Origin: Oscillospiraceae bacterium
Lineage (GTDB): Bacteria; Bacillota; Clostridia; WRLR01
Direction of reading: 5' to 3'
NCBI GenBank assembly: GCA_009777515.1
Contig: WRLR01000001.1
Location: forward strand, 1 to 64,000
DNA: 64,000 bases
The translations under genes and the position numbers were made by a program. The notes under the pieces are model-generated. The model was not told where the DNA came from. It saw nothing but the letters and a program-made list of their open reading frames with translations, and did not search any database. Numbering within the stretch: position 1 is the first letter of the stretch; each line of letters starts with the position of its first letter. Positions 46,286 through 55,775 of this stretch are shown here, one piece after another.

Positions 46286-47401
46286 TCAGACGCGTTCGAC
46301 CCATCCAAAAATGTCTTCGCGCTCGCCGAGCTGTATGCCTGTTATACTGTCATACAATTTTTGCGACAGCTCGCCAATCTTGCCGCCAGAGAGCTCCATC
46401 ACCTCGTTTTCCACAGCCAGCACGCCTATGGGCGAAATGACTGCCGCCGTCCCCGTACCGAACGCCTCTTCGAGTGCGCCGGTTTTGTATGCGGAGACGA
46501 CCTCGTCTATGGATATGGGGCGCTCTTCTATGTTGTACCCAAAATGCCTGAGCAGGCGGATAGTGGAGTCCCTGGTCACGCCCGGGAGCACGCTCCCGGT
46601 GAGCGACGGGGTGACGATGCTGCCCGCTATTTTAAAGAAGACGTTCATAGTGCCGACTTCTTCTATGAATTTTCGGTCGATCGCGTCGAGCCACAGCACC
46701 TGCGTATAGCCCATGTCCTTGGCCTTGCTCTGCGACTTTAAGCTGGCCGCGTAATTGGCGGCGGCCTTCGTGAAGCCGAGCCCGCCCCGCACTGCCCTGA
46801 CATATTCCGTTTCCACGTTGATTTTAACGGGGGCGAGGCCCTCCGGGTAGTACGCGCCCACCGGCGACAGCACGATGATGAATAGATATGTGTCCGAGGG
46901 GCGCACGCCGATAAACGGATCGGTCGCTATGACAAACGGCCTTATATAAAGGGATGTGCCCGCGTCGGACGGGATCCAGCCCTGCTCGACCCTGAGCAGT
47001 TCCTTGAGCGCCTCCAGCGCGAAGTCCACGTCGAGCTCGGGCATGCACAGCCTCGCGTTGGAGCTGTTCTGCCGGTCGAAGTTCATCCTCGGGCGGAACA
47101 GCAGCGTCTCGCCGCCCTTGCCCCGGTAAGCCTTTAAGCCCTCGAACGCGGCCTGGCCGTAGTGGAACACCATTGCCGAGGGTTCAAGGGACAGGGGCTG
47201 GTAGGGGACGATACGCGGGTCGTGCCACCCGGTCCCCTCCGTGTAGTCCATCAGGAACATGTGATCCGTGAATATCCGGCCGAAGCCCAGCTCCGAACCC
47301 GGCGCCGGCTTAGCTTTCGGGGACTGTGTTTTTAAGATTTTGATATCATTTTTATCCATACTCGCCCTCCGCGTACAAACGTTTGGCAACCAGTGTACCA
47401 C
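46286..47401 (-). CDS. ilvE: Branched-chain amino acid aminotransferase; start may be internal (MDKNDIKILKTQ)
   Basis: FGQAAFEGLKAYRG-type HYGQAAFEGLKAYRGKGGETLLFRPRMNFDRQNSSNARLCMPEL, NYAASLKSQSKAKDMGYTQVLWLDAIDRKFIEEVGTMNVFF. Confidence 0.96.
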   Translation of the reverse strand: MVHWLPNVCTRRASMDKNDIKILKTQSPKAKPAPGSELGFGRIFTDHMFLMDYTEGTGWHDPRIVPYQPLSLEPSAMVFHYGQAAFEGLKAYRGKGGETLLFRPRMNFDRQNSSNARLCMPELDVDFALEALKELLRVEQGWIPSDAGTSLYIRPFVIATDPFIGVRPSDTYLFIIVLSPVGAYYPEGLAPVKINVETEYVRAVRGGLGFTKAAANYAASLKSQSKAKDMGYTQVLWLDAIDRKFIEEVGTMNVFFKIAGSIVTPSLTGSVLPGVTRDSTIRLLRHFGYNIEERPISIDEVVSAYKTGALEEAFGTGTAAVISPIGVLAVENEVMELSGGKIGELSQKLYDSITGIQLGEREDIFGWVERV

Positions 47402-47564
47402 AAGCGGCAGCGGCGTGACAATAAATTTATGCAGGTTATAGCGCAGAGCGCAGCGATTGGGCGATTGGGCATTGATCCGGCCACATGCCGGGCTTGACGG
47501 CTCGCCCCGCTAGTGATATGGTCATTTGTGCAGCAAAACCCGTAGAAGACGGAGGGCCGCGACA

Positions 47565-48125
47565 ATGTTATTTCGCAAGCTGGCCAGCCGCTACCTGCGC
47601 CCCGATCAGTACCTCGACAGCATCGAGGACATCGATTTGGCGAAACTGTGCGAAGAAGGGGCGAGGGGGCTGATCATCGACATAGACAACACGCTGCTCG
47701 CGCCCGGCACAAAGGCGCCGGACGGGCGCATGCTGGGATTCATAGACAGCGCGCGCGACGCGGGCCTCGATATCTGCCTGTTGTCCAATGCTTCGCGCCG
47801 CCGCGTTGCATGGGCGGCGTCCGGCACCGGCCTGTTCGCGATAGCGGGGGCGCGCAAGCCGTCGGGGCGCGGGTTCGAGAAGGCCATGCGCCTGATGGGG
47901 CTTGCACCGCCGCAGTTGCGCGTCATAGGGGATCAGTTGTTCACCGACGTACTGGGCGCGAGGCGCCTCGGCATTGGGGTCATTTGCGTGAGGCCCATCA
48001 CCCGGCGCGAGGAGCCCACGGTGAGGCTAAAACGCATTGCGGAGTACTTTATTATGAGGGACCTGGCCAAGAGCCGGGCAAAGGGCCAAGTAAAAAACCG
48101 GGCCGAGGATCGGAATACAACATGA
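47565..48125 (+). CDS. YqeG family HAD IIIA-type phosphatase
   Basis: YLRPDQYLDSIEDIDLAKLCEEGARGLIIDIDNTLLAPG, KPSGRGFEKAMRLMGL, VIGDQLFTDVLGARRLG. Confidence 0.93.
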   Translation: MLFRKLASRYLRPDQYLDSIEDIDLAKLCEEGARGLIIDIDNTLLAPGTKAPDGRMLGFIDSARDAGLDICLLSNASRRRVAWAASGTGLFAIAGARKPSGRGFEKAMRLMGLAPPQLRVIGDQLFTDVLGARRLGIGVICVRPITRREEPTVRLKRIAEYFIMRDLAKSRAKGQVKNRAEDRNTT

Positions 48126-48355
48126 TCCAAAAAACCCGGCAAAACTTTTTAGGCTGCTATGCGGACGCGCGTAGGCTGTAAATTCCCTTTTCAACCATAC
48201 CGAATTGTGGTAGATTCTATAAGTGGCCCGATGCTTGTGCGCGGTAGTCGCTTACTACAAGGCTTTTGGTGCGAAAAATAGAGGAAAGGGCAGGACTGGG
48301 GCCGGGGCGCGGGGCTTTTTCGCGTCGGCGGCGCAGTTTGCGCGTGGCATTCACT

Positions 48356-48646
48356 ATGTTCAGTTTGAAGAATCACATGGAAGAGGTTGTTTTCAATCGA
48401 ATGAAATCGGTGCTCAACGGCTTGGACGTATGCAAATGCGAAAAATGCTCAATGGATATAGCGGCGATTGTGTTGAACGAGCTGCCGGCAAAATATGTCG
48501 TCACGGACAAGGGCGTCCTGTTTTCCAAGATAGACGCCCTGCAGCAGCAGTTCGACATCGGGGTCACGGCGGCCATCACCCGCGCGGCGCAGATTGTCAA
48601 CAAAACCCCGCTGCACGACAAAACACAGGACGTGATGAAGGCATAG
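48356..48646 (+). CDS. ComFB-like late competence family protein
   Basis: NHMEEVVFNRMKSVLNGLDVCKCEKCSMDIAAIVLNELPAKYVVTDKG. Confidence 0.88.
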   Translation: MFSLKNHMEEVVFNRMKSVLNGLDVCKCEKCSMDIAAIVLNELPAKYVVTDKGVLFSKIDALQQQFDIGVTAAITRAAQIVNKTPLHDKTQDVMKA

Positions 48647-48686
48647 GCGCCCGGCGCGGCGCCGGTGAATGTGAGGGGGTCGGATT

Positions 48687-49244
48687 ATGATTAGCGCTGG
48701 CGAATTTCGGAACGGCGTCACGTTTGAACTTGACGGGCAGGTGTTTCAAGTGATCGAGTTCCAGCACGTCAAACCGGGCAAGGGCGCGGCGTTTGTCCGG
48801 ACGAAGCTGCGGAACATGATTACGGGGGCCACCGTCGAGCGGACGTTCAACCCTTCCGACAAAATGGACAACGCGCACGTCGAGCGCAAGGACATGCAGT
48901 ATATGTACACCGACGGCAATCTATACTATTTCATGGACACCGAGACATACGATCAAATCCCCTTGAACGCCGAAACGGTCGGCGACGCTCTCAAGTTCGT
49001 CAAAGAGGAAATAATCGTAAAAGTCCTGTCGCATAATGACAATGTGTTCGGCATAGAGCCGCCTTTTTTCGTCGAGCTGCAGATAACGGAAACAGAGCCC
49101 GGCTTTCGCGGGGACACCGCCACCGGCGCCACCAAGCCGGCGGTCGTAGAGACGGGCGCGGTCATCAAGGTGCCGCTGTTCATTGAAGTGGGCGAGGTGG
49201 TCAGGATTGACACGCGGACGGGCGAATATATGGAGCGCGCATAG
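48687..49244 (+). CDS. efp: Elongation factor P
   Basis: [59 protein letters not shown]. Confidence 0.98.
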   Translation: MISAGEFRNGVTFELDGQVFQVIEFQHVKPGKGAAFVRTKLRNMITGATVERTFNPSDKMDNAHVERKDMQYMYTDGNLYYFMDTETYDQIPLNAETVGDALKFVKEEIIVKVLSHNDNVFGIEPPFFVELQITETEPGFRGDTATGATKPAVVETGAVIKVPLFIEVGEVVRIDTRTGEYMERA

Positions 49245-49273
49245 GTGGGGCATAAGTGGGGCATAGGTGGGTA
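49241..49273. repeat. 11-bp tandem repeat x3 spanning the efp stop and the RBS/start of the Asp23 gene
   Basis: ataggtggggc|ataagtggggc|ataggtgggta. Confidence 0.85.
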
Positions 49274-49683
49274 TGAAGCAGGCGGGGCAAGGCGACACAG
49301 GCACAGTTGAGACACTGCCGGGCGTGGACATCGAATTGGACGTCATAGCCCGCGTCGCGGCGAAGTCCGCCCTCGGCGCAAGCGGCGTGCTGTCGCTGGA
49401 AAACACGTTCGCGGACGGCATAGCGGCGGCCCTGGGCAAACACGGCCACGCTCGCGGCGTGCGCGTGGTTTCGGAGGGCGGCGGCTGCGTGTTCCACATC
49501 AGCGTGGTGACCAGGTACGGCGAAAACATACCGGAGATCGCCTGGAAGTTGCAAGAGCGCGTAAAGCACTCCGTCGAGGAGCTGGTTGGCGCCCGCGTCA
49601 AGAGGGTGAACGTGCTGATCGCCGGGATTCGCGACGAAGGCGCGAAGCGAAGGCCGAAGCGCGGCGCGGGGCAGCCCGTATGA
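49273..49683 (+). CDS. Asp23/Gls24 family envelope stress protein
   Basis: LDVIARVAAKSALGASGVLSLENTFADGI..GVRVVSEGGGCVFHISVVTRYGENIPEIAWKLQERVKHSVEELVG. Confidence 0.9.
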   Translation: MKQAGQGDTGTVETLPGVDIELDVIARVAAKSALGASGVLSLENTFADGIAAALGKHGHARGVRVVSEGGGCVFHISVVTRYGENIPEIAWKLQERVKHSVEELVGARVKRVNVLIAGIRDEGAKRRPKRGAGQPV

Positions 49684-50120
49684 GCCGCAGGAAGTCCAGG
49701 GAGTTCGCCATGCAACTGCTCTATCAGATGGAGCTGCGCGTCGGCGACGACAGGGGCGATCAACTGGAGCTCGCGTTTTTGGAGAGCGAAACGGAATATT
49801 CGCAAAACGACCGGGCCTATATAGAGGACGTCGTCAACGGCGTTTTTGCGAACCTCGGCGAGTTGGACGCCATTGTGGAAAACAACGCGAAGGGCTGGAA
49901 GCTGCCAAGGATTGCGAAGATCGACCTTTCTATATTAAGGCTGTGCATTTATGAGATCAGGCACCGCGACGACATCCCATTCATTATATCCATCAACGAA
50001 GCCGTAGAGCTGGCGAAGAAATTCGGGACGGAGGAATCCGGCGCGTTCATCAACGGCATATTGAGCAAAACTGTCCCGCCGCACGCCGCGGCGCAAGCAA
50101 ATAACGATCGGGAGCAATAG
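49680..50120 (+). CDS. nusB: Transcription antitermination factor NusB
   Basis: SRRKSREFAMQLLYQMEL, LDAIVENNAKGWKLPRIAKIDLSILRLCIYEI, PFIISINEAVELAKKFGTEESGAFINGIL. Confidence 0.96.
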   Translation: MSRRKSREFAMQLLYQMELRVGDDRGDQLELAFLESETEYSQNDRAYIEDVVNGVFANLGELDAIVENNAKGWKLPRIAKIDLSILRLCIYEIRHRDDIPFIISINEAVELAKKFGTEESGAFINGILSKTVPPHAAAQANNDREQ

Positions 50121-51587
50121 ATGCCGGACACATTCGAAACCGGATCCTTCGCGAAGGGCGCGTACGGGGGCAAGGTCCAAGGCCAGGCCCAAGGCCCGGG
50201 TCAAGGCCAGGGCCTTGGGCAAGATAGGGTTCTGGGAGCGTCGGGCGCGCGGCAGGCGCGCGGATACACCGTCAGCGAAATTAACAGGTACATAAACAAC
50301 CTCATGAAGGCCAGCCCCGAGCTGCTCGATGTGAGCGTCAGCGGGGAGGTCTCGAACTTCAGGCCGCACTATTCCGGGCACCTCTATTTCACCCTCAAAG
50401 ACAGCGCCTGCTCACTGCGCTGCGTCATGTTCCGGGGCGCCGCGTCCAGGCTCCGATTCAAGCTGGAAAACGGCCAGAACATCGTCGCGCGCGGCAGCAT
50501 ATCCGTTTTTGAGCGCGACGGCCAGTACCAGCTCTATTGCGAGGACATACGCACCGACGGTGTGGGCGATCTATACATTGCATATGAACAGTTGAAGCTA
50601 AAACTTTCTGAGGAAGGCCTGTTCGACCAGCAACGCAAAAAGGCGCTCCCGCTGCTCCCCGGCAGCGTGTGCGTTATTACGTCGCCCACCGGCGCCGTGA
50701 TACGCGACATAGTCAACGTCACATCGCGCCGCTTCCCGAGGGCCGTGCTGAAGCTGCTGCCCGTACAGGTGCAGGGCGCCTTGGCCGCTCCGCAGATAGC
50801 ACGGGCCATAGGGCTCGTAAACGAGCAGGGGCTGGCGGACGTCATCATTGTCGCGCGGGGCGGGGGCTCCATCGAGGATCTGTGGGCGTTCAACGAGGAA
50901 GCCGTCGCGCGCGCGATAGCGGGCTCCGCCGTCCCCGTCGTGTCGGCCGTAGGCCATGAGACGGACTTCACCATATGCGACTTTGTTTCGGATCTGCGCG
51001 CCCCGACGCCTTCCGCCGCAGCGGAGCTCGTCTTTCCCGAAGCGGCGGCGCTGTGGGGGCGGGTGGACCAGTGCGGGAAGCTGCTGCGCTACGCCCTGCA
51101 AAAAAAGAGCGAACAGGCGAAGCGCCGTCTGCTACGCTGCATGTCGAGCAGGGTATTTGCCAGGCCCACGTTCATGGTCGACGACGCGCGGATGCGCCTC
51201 AATGGCGCGGAGGAGAAGCTCATGGGCGCGGTGGGCGCGGTGGGCGCGCGCAACGCCGCGAAGGTGGCGCTGTTGTCGGCGAGGCTCGACGCGCTGAGCC
51301 CTCTCTCGACGCTCGCCAGGGGATATGCGGTGGCGACCGGCGTCCCAGGCGGCGAAACGATAAAAAGCATTGCGGACGTCGTTGTCGGGCAGCATATTGC
51401 CGTGCGGGTGCGGGACGGCGCATTGGAATGCAGGGTCGTCGGCATCGACGGCGGCGACGGCGCCGATAAAGAAATCGACGGCGTAGATAAAGACATCAAC
51501 GGCGGCGGCGGCGCCAATAAAGACGTCGACGCTGATACCGATAAGGACATCGACGCGGATACCGACAAAGACGCCGGCATCATATAA
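50121..51587 (+). CDS. xseA: Exodeoxyribonuclease VII large subunit
   Basis: YTVSEINRYINNLMKASPELLDVSVSGEVSNFRPHYSGHLYFTLKD, ITSPTGAVIRDIVNVTSRRFP, IIVARGGGSIEDLWAFNEEAVARAI. Confidence 0.96.
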   Translation: MPDTFETGSFAKGAYGGKVQGQAQGPGQGQGLGQDRVLGASGARQARGYTVSEINRYINNLMKASPELLDVSVSGEVSNFRPHYSGHLYFTLKDSACSLRCVMFRGAASRLRFKLENGQNIVARGSISVFERDGQYQLYCEDIRTDGVGDLYIAYEQLKLKLSEEGLFDQQRKKALPLLPGSVCVITSPTGAVIRDIVNVTSRRFPRAVLKLLPVQVQGALAAPQIARAIGLVNEQGLADVIIVARGGGSIEDLWAFNEEAVARAIAGSAVPVVSAVGHETDFTICDFVSDLRAPTPSAAAELVFPEAAALWGRVDQCGKLLRYALQKKSEQAKRRLLRCMSSRVFARPTFMVDDARMRLNGAEEKLMGAVGAVGARNAAKVALLSARLDALSPLSTLARGYAVATGVPGGETIKSIADVVVGQHIAVRVRDGALECRVVGIDGGDGADKEIDGVDKDINGGGGANKDVDADTDKDIDADTDKDAGII

Positions 51588-51647
51588 TGGCATAAACCAT
51601 TTTAGCGGAAAGGGGCGCGCCTGGCGCAGTGCACCGGGCGAACGCAT

Positions 51648-51881
51648 ATGGCGACAGTTAAAAAGTCTAAGAAGCTCTCGTTTGAAGAAGCCGTCACGGA
51701 GTTGGAGGCCACAGTGGCCAAGCTCGAGCAGGACGATATATCGCTGGACGAGTCCATCAGCCTGTTCACGAGGGGCGTCGAACTGACCGGCCTGTGCAAC
51801 GGGATCCTCAACGAAATTGAGGGGCGCATTGTAAAGCTCGTAGAGGGGGGCGAAAAGGAAGTCCGGGAGGAACCGCTGTGA
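51648..51881 (+). CDS. xseB: Exodeoxyribonuclease VII small subunit
   Basis: SFEEAVTELEATVAKLEQDDISLDESISLFTRGVELTGLCN; overlaps the downstream ispA start. Confidence 0.95.
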   Translation: MATVKKSKKLSFEEAVTELEATVAKLEQDDISLDESISLFTRGVELTGLCNGILNEIEGRIVKLVEGGEKEVREEPL

Positions 51882-52786
51882 CGGCGGGCGCCGACGGCGC
51901 GAGGCTCAGCGGGCATTCATTTAACGGGCGGTACGAAGCGCTAAAGGGCGAGGTGGACGCATACCTTAGCGGTAACCTACCTTCTTTCGAAGCGGAGGGG
52001 CACAAGCTTCTGGGCGAGGCTATGCGCTACAGCGCACTGGCCGGCGGCAAGCGCATCAGGGGCGTGCTTGCGCTGGCGGTGCGCGATCTGCTGGCAGAGG
52101 ATTGCTTGGCGGCGCGTGGCGCGATCATACACATTGCAGGGGCTATCGAGTACATACACGCATATTCGCTGATCCACGACGACATGCCCTGCATGGACGA
52201 CGACGATTTCAGGCGCGGCAAGCCCTCGTGCCACAAGGTATACGGCGAGGGCATGGCTATGCTCGCGGGGGACGCGCTGTTGAACCTCGCATTTGAAATA
52301 TTGCTGGACAAGGCATGCGAGCTGGCGCCACAGGCCCTGAGCGCGCGGTTTGTGTCCGCATCGGCGCTGATAGCCCGCGCCGCCGGCGCCTGTGGGATGG
52401 CGGGCGGCCAGGCCATCGATCTGGGCGCGACTTTTACCGACGAAGCGCGGCTCGACCACATGCACCGCCTCAAAACAGGGAGGCTGTTCGGCGCCGCCGT
52501 CCTGGCCCCTGCCGTCTGTATGGGCGCGGGCGAAGATGAATATAGCGCCCTACGCAGTTACAGCGAGGCCATCGGGCAAGCATTTCAGGTCAGGGACGAT
52601 CTGTCCGATGCGGAGGGCGAGGAGGGCACGGACGATCGGCTGAACTATGCAGCCATGTTCGGCGCAGACAGGGCGCGGGAGAAGCTGGCGGCCGCCTGCG
52701 ACGAGGCCGTCGGGAGCCTGGGGCGGTTCTCCGGGCGGGCGGATTTTTTGCGCCAGATCGCCCATTTCATCGCTGAAGGGCCATAA
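51878..52786 (+). CDS. ispA: Polyprenyl (farnesyl/geranyl) diphosphate synthase
   Basis: GGKRIRGVLALAV, SLIHDDMPCMDDDDFRRGKPSCHKVYGEGMAMLAGDALL, FQVRDDLSD. Confidence 0.95.
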   Translation: MTAGADGARLSGHSFNGRYEALKGEVDAYLSGNLPSFEAEGHKLLGEAMRYSALAGGKRIRGVLALAVRDLLAEDCLAARGAIIHIAGAIEYIHAYSLIHDDMPCMDDDDFRRGKPSCHKVYGEGMAMLAGDALLNLAFEILLDKACELAPQALSARFVSASALIARAAGACGMAGGQAIDLGATFTDEARLDHMHRLKTGRLFGAAVLAPAVCMGAGEDEYSALRSYSEAIGQAFQVRDDLSDAEGEEGTDDRLNYAAMFGADRAREKLAAACDEAVGSLGRFSGRADFLRQIAHFIAEGP

Positions 52787-52788
52787 CA

Positions 52789-52914
52789 CACGGCAACGCT
52801 GTACGCATGGCAGTGCTGTACGCATGGCAACTCGGAGCGCACGGCAGCACGAAACGCAAGGCAGTGCAGAACGCAAGGCTGCGCGGAATGCATGGCAACG
52901 CGGAATGCGCGGCA
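52789..52914. repeat. 17-bp tandem repeat, ~7.4 copies (CAYGGCARYGCNGWACG)
   Basis: cacggcaacgctgtacg|catggcagtgctgtacg|catggcaactcggagcg|cacggcagcacgaaacg|caaggcagtgcagaacg|caaggctgcgcggaatg|catggcaacgcggaatg|cgcggca. Confidence 0.95.
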
Positions 52915-52934
52915 TTTAATATATAATTGGCAGC

Positions 52935-53423
52935 ATGTTAATTTTATTGGGTGGATCAAAACCGCCCGCATCCCGTATAAATATGAACTTTATCACAACA
53001 ATATTTCAAAACAAATATATCACGGTGCCGGCCCTGGCTTGGTTCATAGCACAGTCGGCCAAGCTTGTATACTCCCTTATTAAATTTAAGAAACTGGATT
53101 TTCGGCTTCTTTACGGAACCGGCGGCATGCCGAGCTCTCACACGGGCTATGTCGTCTCGCTGTGCACGGTGATAGGCAAATCCACCGGCGTGGACTCGGC
53201 GGCGTTCGGCCTGTCGTTTGCGTTCGCCCTGGTCGTGATGATCGACGCAGCGGGGGTGCGGCAGGCGGCAGGGAAGCATGCAAGGCTGCTAAACACGCTG
53301 ATGTCCACGCATTTCCCCGGCGATGCGTTCAACGAGCGGCTCAAAGAACTGATTGGACACAAGCCGCTGGAGGTTCTCATCGGGGCGATTCTGGGCGTAT
53401 TGACCGGGGCGCTGCTTGGCTGA
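52935..53423 (+). CDS. Divergent PAP2 family protein (YuiD-like); start may be internal (MNFITTIFQNKY)
   Basis: YGTGGMPSSHTGYVVSLCTVIGKSTGVDSAAFGLSFAFALVVMIDAAGVRQAAGKHA, LIGHKPLEVLIGAILGV. Confidence 0.92.
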   Translation: MLILLGGSKPPASRINMNFITTIFQNKYITVPALAWFIAQSAKLVYSLIKFKKLDFRLLYGTGGMPSSHTGYVVSLCTVIGKSTGVDSAAFGLSFAFALVVMIDAAGVRQAAGKHARLLNTLMSTHFPGDAFNERLKELIGHKPLEVLIGAILGVLTGALLG

Positions 53424-53477
53424 CGTAGCGCTGATTGGTTGATGCGGCTCCAATATGGTAAAATACCTATAGATAAA

Positions 53478-55661
53478 ATGAATAAACTACTAGACACGAT
53501 CCGCTTGCCGGACGATATAAAAGACATGCGGCCTGATGCGTTGCGCCTGCTGGCCGCCGAGATACGCGAGCTGCTTGTGGCGACGGTGCTGCAGACAGGG
53601 GGGCACCTGGCCTCGAACCTGGGGGTCGTGGAGCTGACGCTGGCCCTTTTCAAGGTGTTCGATTTCCCCCGCGATAAAATAGTTTGGGACGTTGGGCACC
53701 AGGCCTATGTCTACAAGATACTCAGCGGCCGGAAGGACCGGTTCGCGACGCTCAGGCAGGAGGGCGGGCTGTCCGGCTTCCCCAAAAGGGAGGAGGGGCC
53801 GTTCGACGCATTTAATACAGGGCACAGCAGCACGTCCATTTCTGCTGCGCTCGGCATAGCCCGCGCGCGCGATTTCTGCGGTGGGGCGTACAATGTGGTC
53901 GCCGTCACCGGTGACGGCGCGCTGACCGGAGGTTTGTGTTATGAGGCGATGAACGACGCTGGGCGCTCCGAAACCGAGCTGATCGTCATCCTGAACGACA
54001 ACACCATGTCCATATCGCACAATGTCGGCAGCGTCTCAAGGCACCTCAACCGGATCCGCTCCCTCCCTCTGTATTTTTCGATAAGAGACGATATCAACTC
54101 CTCGCTCAACAGCGTGCCGGTCGTCGGCAAGCCCCTGGCTTCATTCATATCGAAAGTGAAAAGCCTGATCAAGTTCGCGATTATACCCGGCATGCTCTTT
54201 GAGGAACTGGGGTTTCGCTATATAGGGCCCGTGGACGGCCACAACATCGGCGAGCTGGTACGGATTTTGAGCGGCGTGTCCGGTATGCGCGGGCCCGTAC
54301 TTGTGCATGTGCTGACGAAAAAGGGGATGGGCTACCCGCGCGCGGAGTCCGACCCGCAAAAGTACCACGGAGTGGCCCCGAATGGCGCGGGACGGGCGGC
54401 GGGGGGCGGCGAGGCTGTGGCTATCGGCGAGGGCTGCGATGCTGCAGTAGGCGTCGGCGCGGCGGCGGAGGACAGCTACGGCGCAGCTGCGGCGGGAGGC
54501 GGCGAGGGCTGTGAGGCTACTGTGGGCGGCGGCACGGCTTCGACAGCCGGTAAAGGCGCCACACCAAAGGGCGCGGCCAGCTTTTCACATGTGTTCGGCG
54601 AAGAGATGGTAAAGCACGCGTTGTCCGATCCCACGGTCGTCGCCATATCGGCCGCTATGACAGACGGGACGGGGCTTAGCGGCTTTGCCGAAAAATGCCC
54701 CAAGCAGTTTTATGACGTCGGCATTGCTGAGCAGCACGCGCTGACGCTCGCGGCGGGCATGGCGCTGAACGGCCTGAAGCCCGTAGCGGCGCTCTATTCC
54801 ACATTCTTGCAACGGGCGTACGACCAAGCGCTTCATGACATATGCATGCAAAACGCCCATGTCGTCCTCGCCATCGACAGGGCCGGCGTCGTGGGCGAGG
54901 ACGGCGAGACTCACCAAGGCATATACGACATCGCGTTTTTACGGCACATGCCCAATATCACAATCATGGCGCCTGCGCACGATCAAGAACTACGCGAGAT
55001 GCTGCGCTTCGCCCTGTATGAAGCATCGGGGCCCGCAGCACTGCGCTACCCCAAGGGGATATGCACACAGGGCGCGATAATGTCTAAACTGAAACAGATC
55101 AGTAAATTAGGCAGTAGCGGCGGCAACAGTAGCGGCGACAATGGCGGCAACAGTAGCGGCGACGGCGACGACAGCAGCGGAAGCAGTGTCGGTGACAACA
55201 GCAGTGGAGACAGCGGCGGTGGCATTAATGACGGCGCTCTGGTTGCGGGCCGGGGGGAGCTGCTCCTACAGGGGGGCGACATAACCATCGTTTCCGTCGG
55301 GACCATGCTGAGCGCAGCGCTGGACGCGTCCATGCGGCTAGTGGAGCAGGGAGTCGGCGTGGAGCTCATCTCCGCGAGGTTCATAAAGCCATTTGATGCG
55401 GAACTTATAACCGCGTCCATAGCAAAGACCGGGAGGCTGCTGGTAGCGGAGGACGGCTGCGCCGCAGGCGGCTTTGGGGGCGCCATTGCGGAACGCCTTT
55501 CTGGCATCGCATGCCATGCGCGTTACTGCGGGCTGCCCGACGCGCCAATCCCCCAGGGCGGGCGAGATTCCATCATGCGAAAATACGGCCTGGACGGGGA
55601 CGGCCTGTACTCGGCGGCGCAAATCCTGCTGGAGAAAAAATTGGAGGCGCAGCCACGCTAA
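53478..55661 (+). CDS. dxs: 1-deoxy-D-xylulose-5-phosphate synthase
   Basis: GGHLASNLGVVELTLALFKVFD, WDVGHQAYVYKILSGRKD, GDGALTGGLCYEAMNDAG, YDVGIAEQHALTLAAGMA, DRAGVVGEDGETHQGIYD. Confidence 0.97.
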   Translation: MNKLLDTIRLPDDIKDMRPDALRLLAAEIRELLVATVLQTGGHLASNLGVVELTLALFKVFDFPRDKIVWDVGHQAYVYKILSGRKDRFATLRQEGGLSGFPKREEGPFDAFNTGHSSTSISAALGIARARDFCGGAYNVVAVTGDGALTGGLCYEAMNDAGRSETELIVILNDNTMSISHNVGSVSRHLNRIRSLPLYFSIRDDINSSLNSVPVVGKPLASFISKVKSLIKFAIIPGMLFEELGFRYIGPVDGHNIGELVRILSGVSGMRGPVLVHVLTKKGMGYPRAESDPQKYHGVAPNGAGRAAGGGEAVAIGEGCDAAVGVGAAAEDSYGAAAAGGGEGCEATVGGGTASTAGKGATPKGAASFSHVFGEEMVKHALSDPTVVAISAAMTDGTGLSGFAEKCPKQFYDVGIAEQHALTLAAGMALNGLKPVAALYSTFLQRAYDQALHDICMQNAHVVLAIDRAGVVGEDGETHQGIYDIAFLRHMPNITIMAPAHDQELREMLRFALYEASGPAALRYPKGICTQGAIMSKLKQISKLGSSGGNSSGDNGGNSSGDGDDSSGSSVGDNSSGDSGGGINDGALVAGRGELLLQGGDITIVSVGTMLSAALDASMRLVEQGVGVELISARFIKPFDAELITASIAKTGRLLVAEDGCAAGGFGGAIAERLSGIACHARYCGLPDAPIPQGGRDSIMRKYGLDGDGLYSAAQILLEKKLEAQPR
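54390..54580 (+). repeat. Gly/Ala/Glu-rich expansion in the Dxs interdomain linker
   Basis: RAAGGGEAVAIGEGCDAAVGVGAAAEDSYGAAAAGGGEGCEATVGGGTASTAGKGA. Confidence 0.85.
55105..55240 (+). repeat. Ser/Gly/Asn/Asp-rich expansion in Dxs
   Basis: GSSGGNSSGDNGGNSSGDGDDSSGSSVGDNSSGDSGGGINDG; DNA repeat ggcggcaacagtagcggcgac. Confidence 0.9.
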
Positions 55662-55775
55662 GATAGTAGGTTCCCATGATTAAATTTATATTTACATGGT
55701 ATACATGCTTGTGTTAGAATGAACTTCGTGTTTTGCTGTTGGTGACGGAGTATTTTGTCAGAAAGGGTGACATTT

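Noticed and set aside
52789-52914. CRISPR array
   Set aside because: Repeats are contiguous 17-mers without unique spacers, and no cas genes are present. The same applies to the arrays at 46171, 23039 and 43713.
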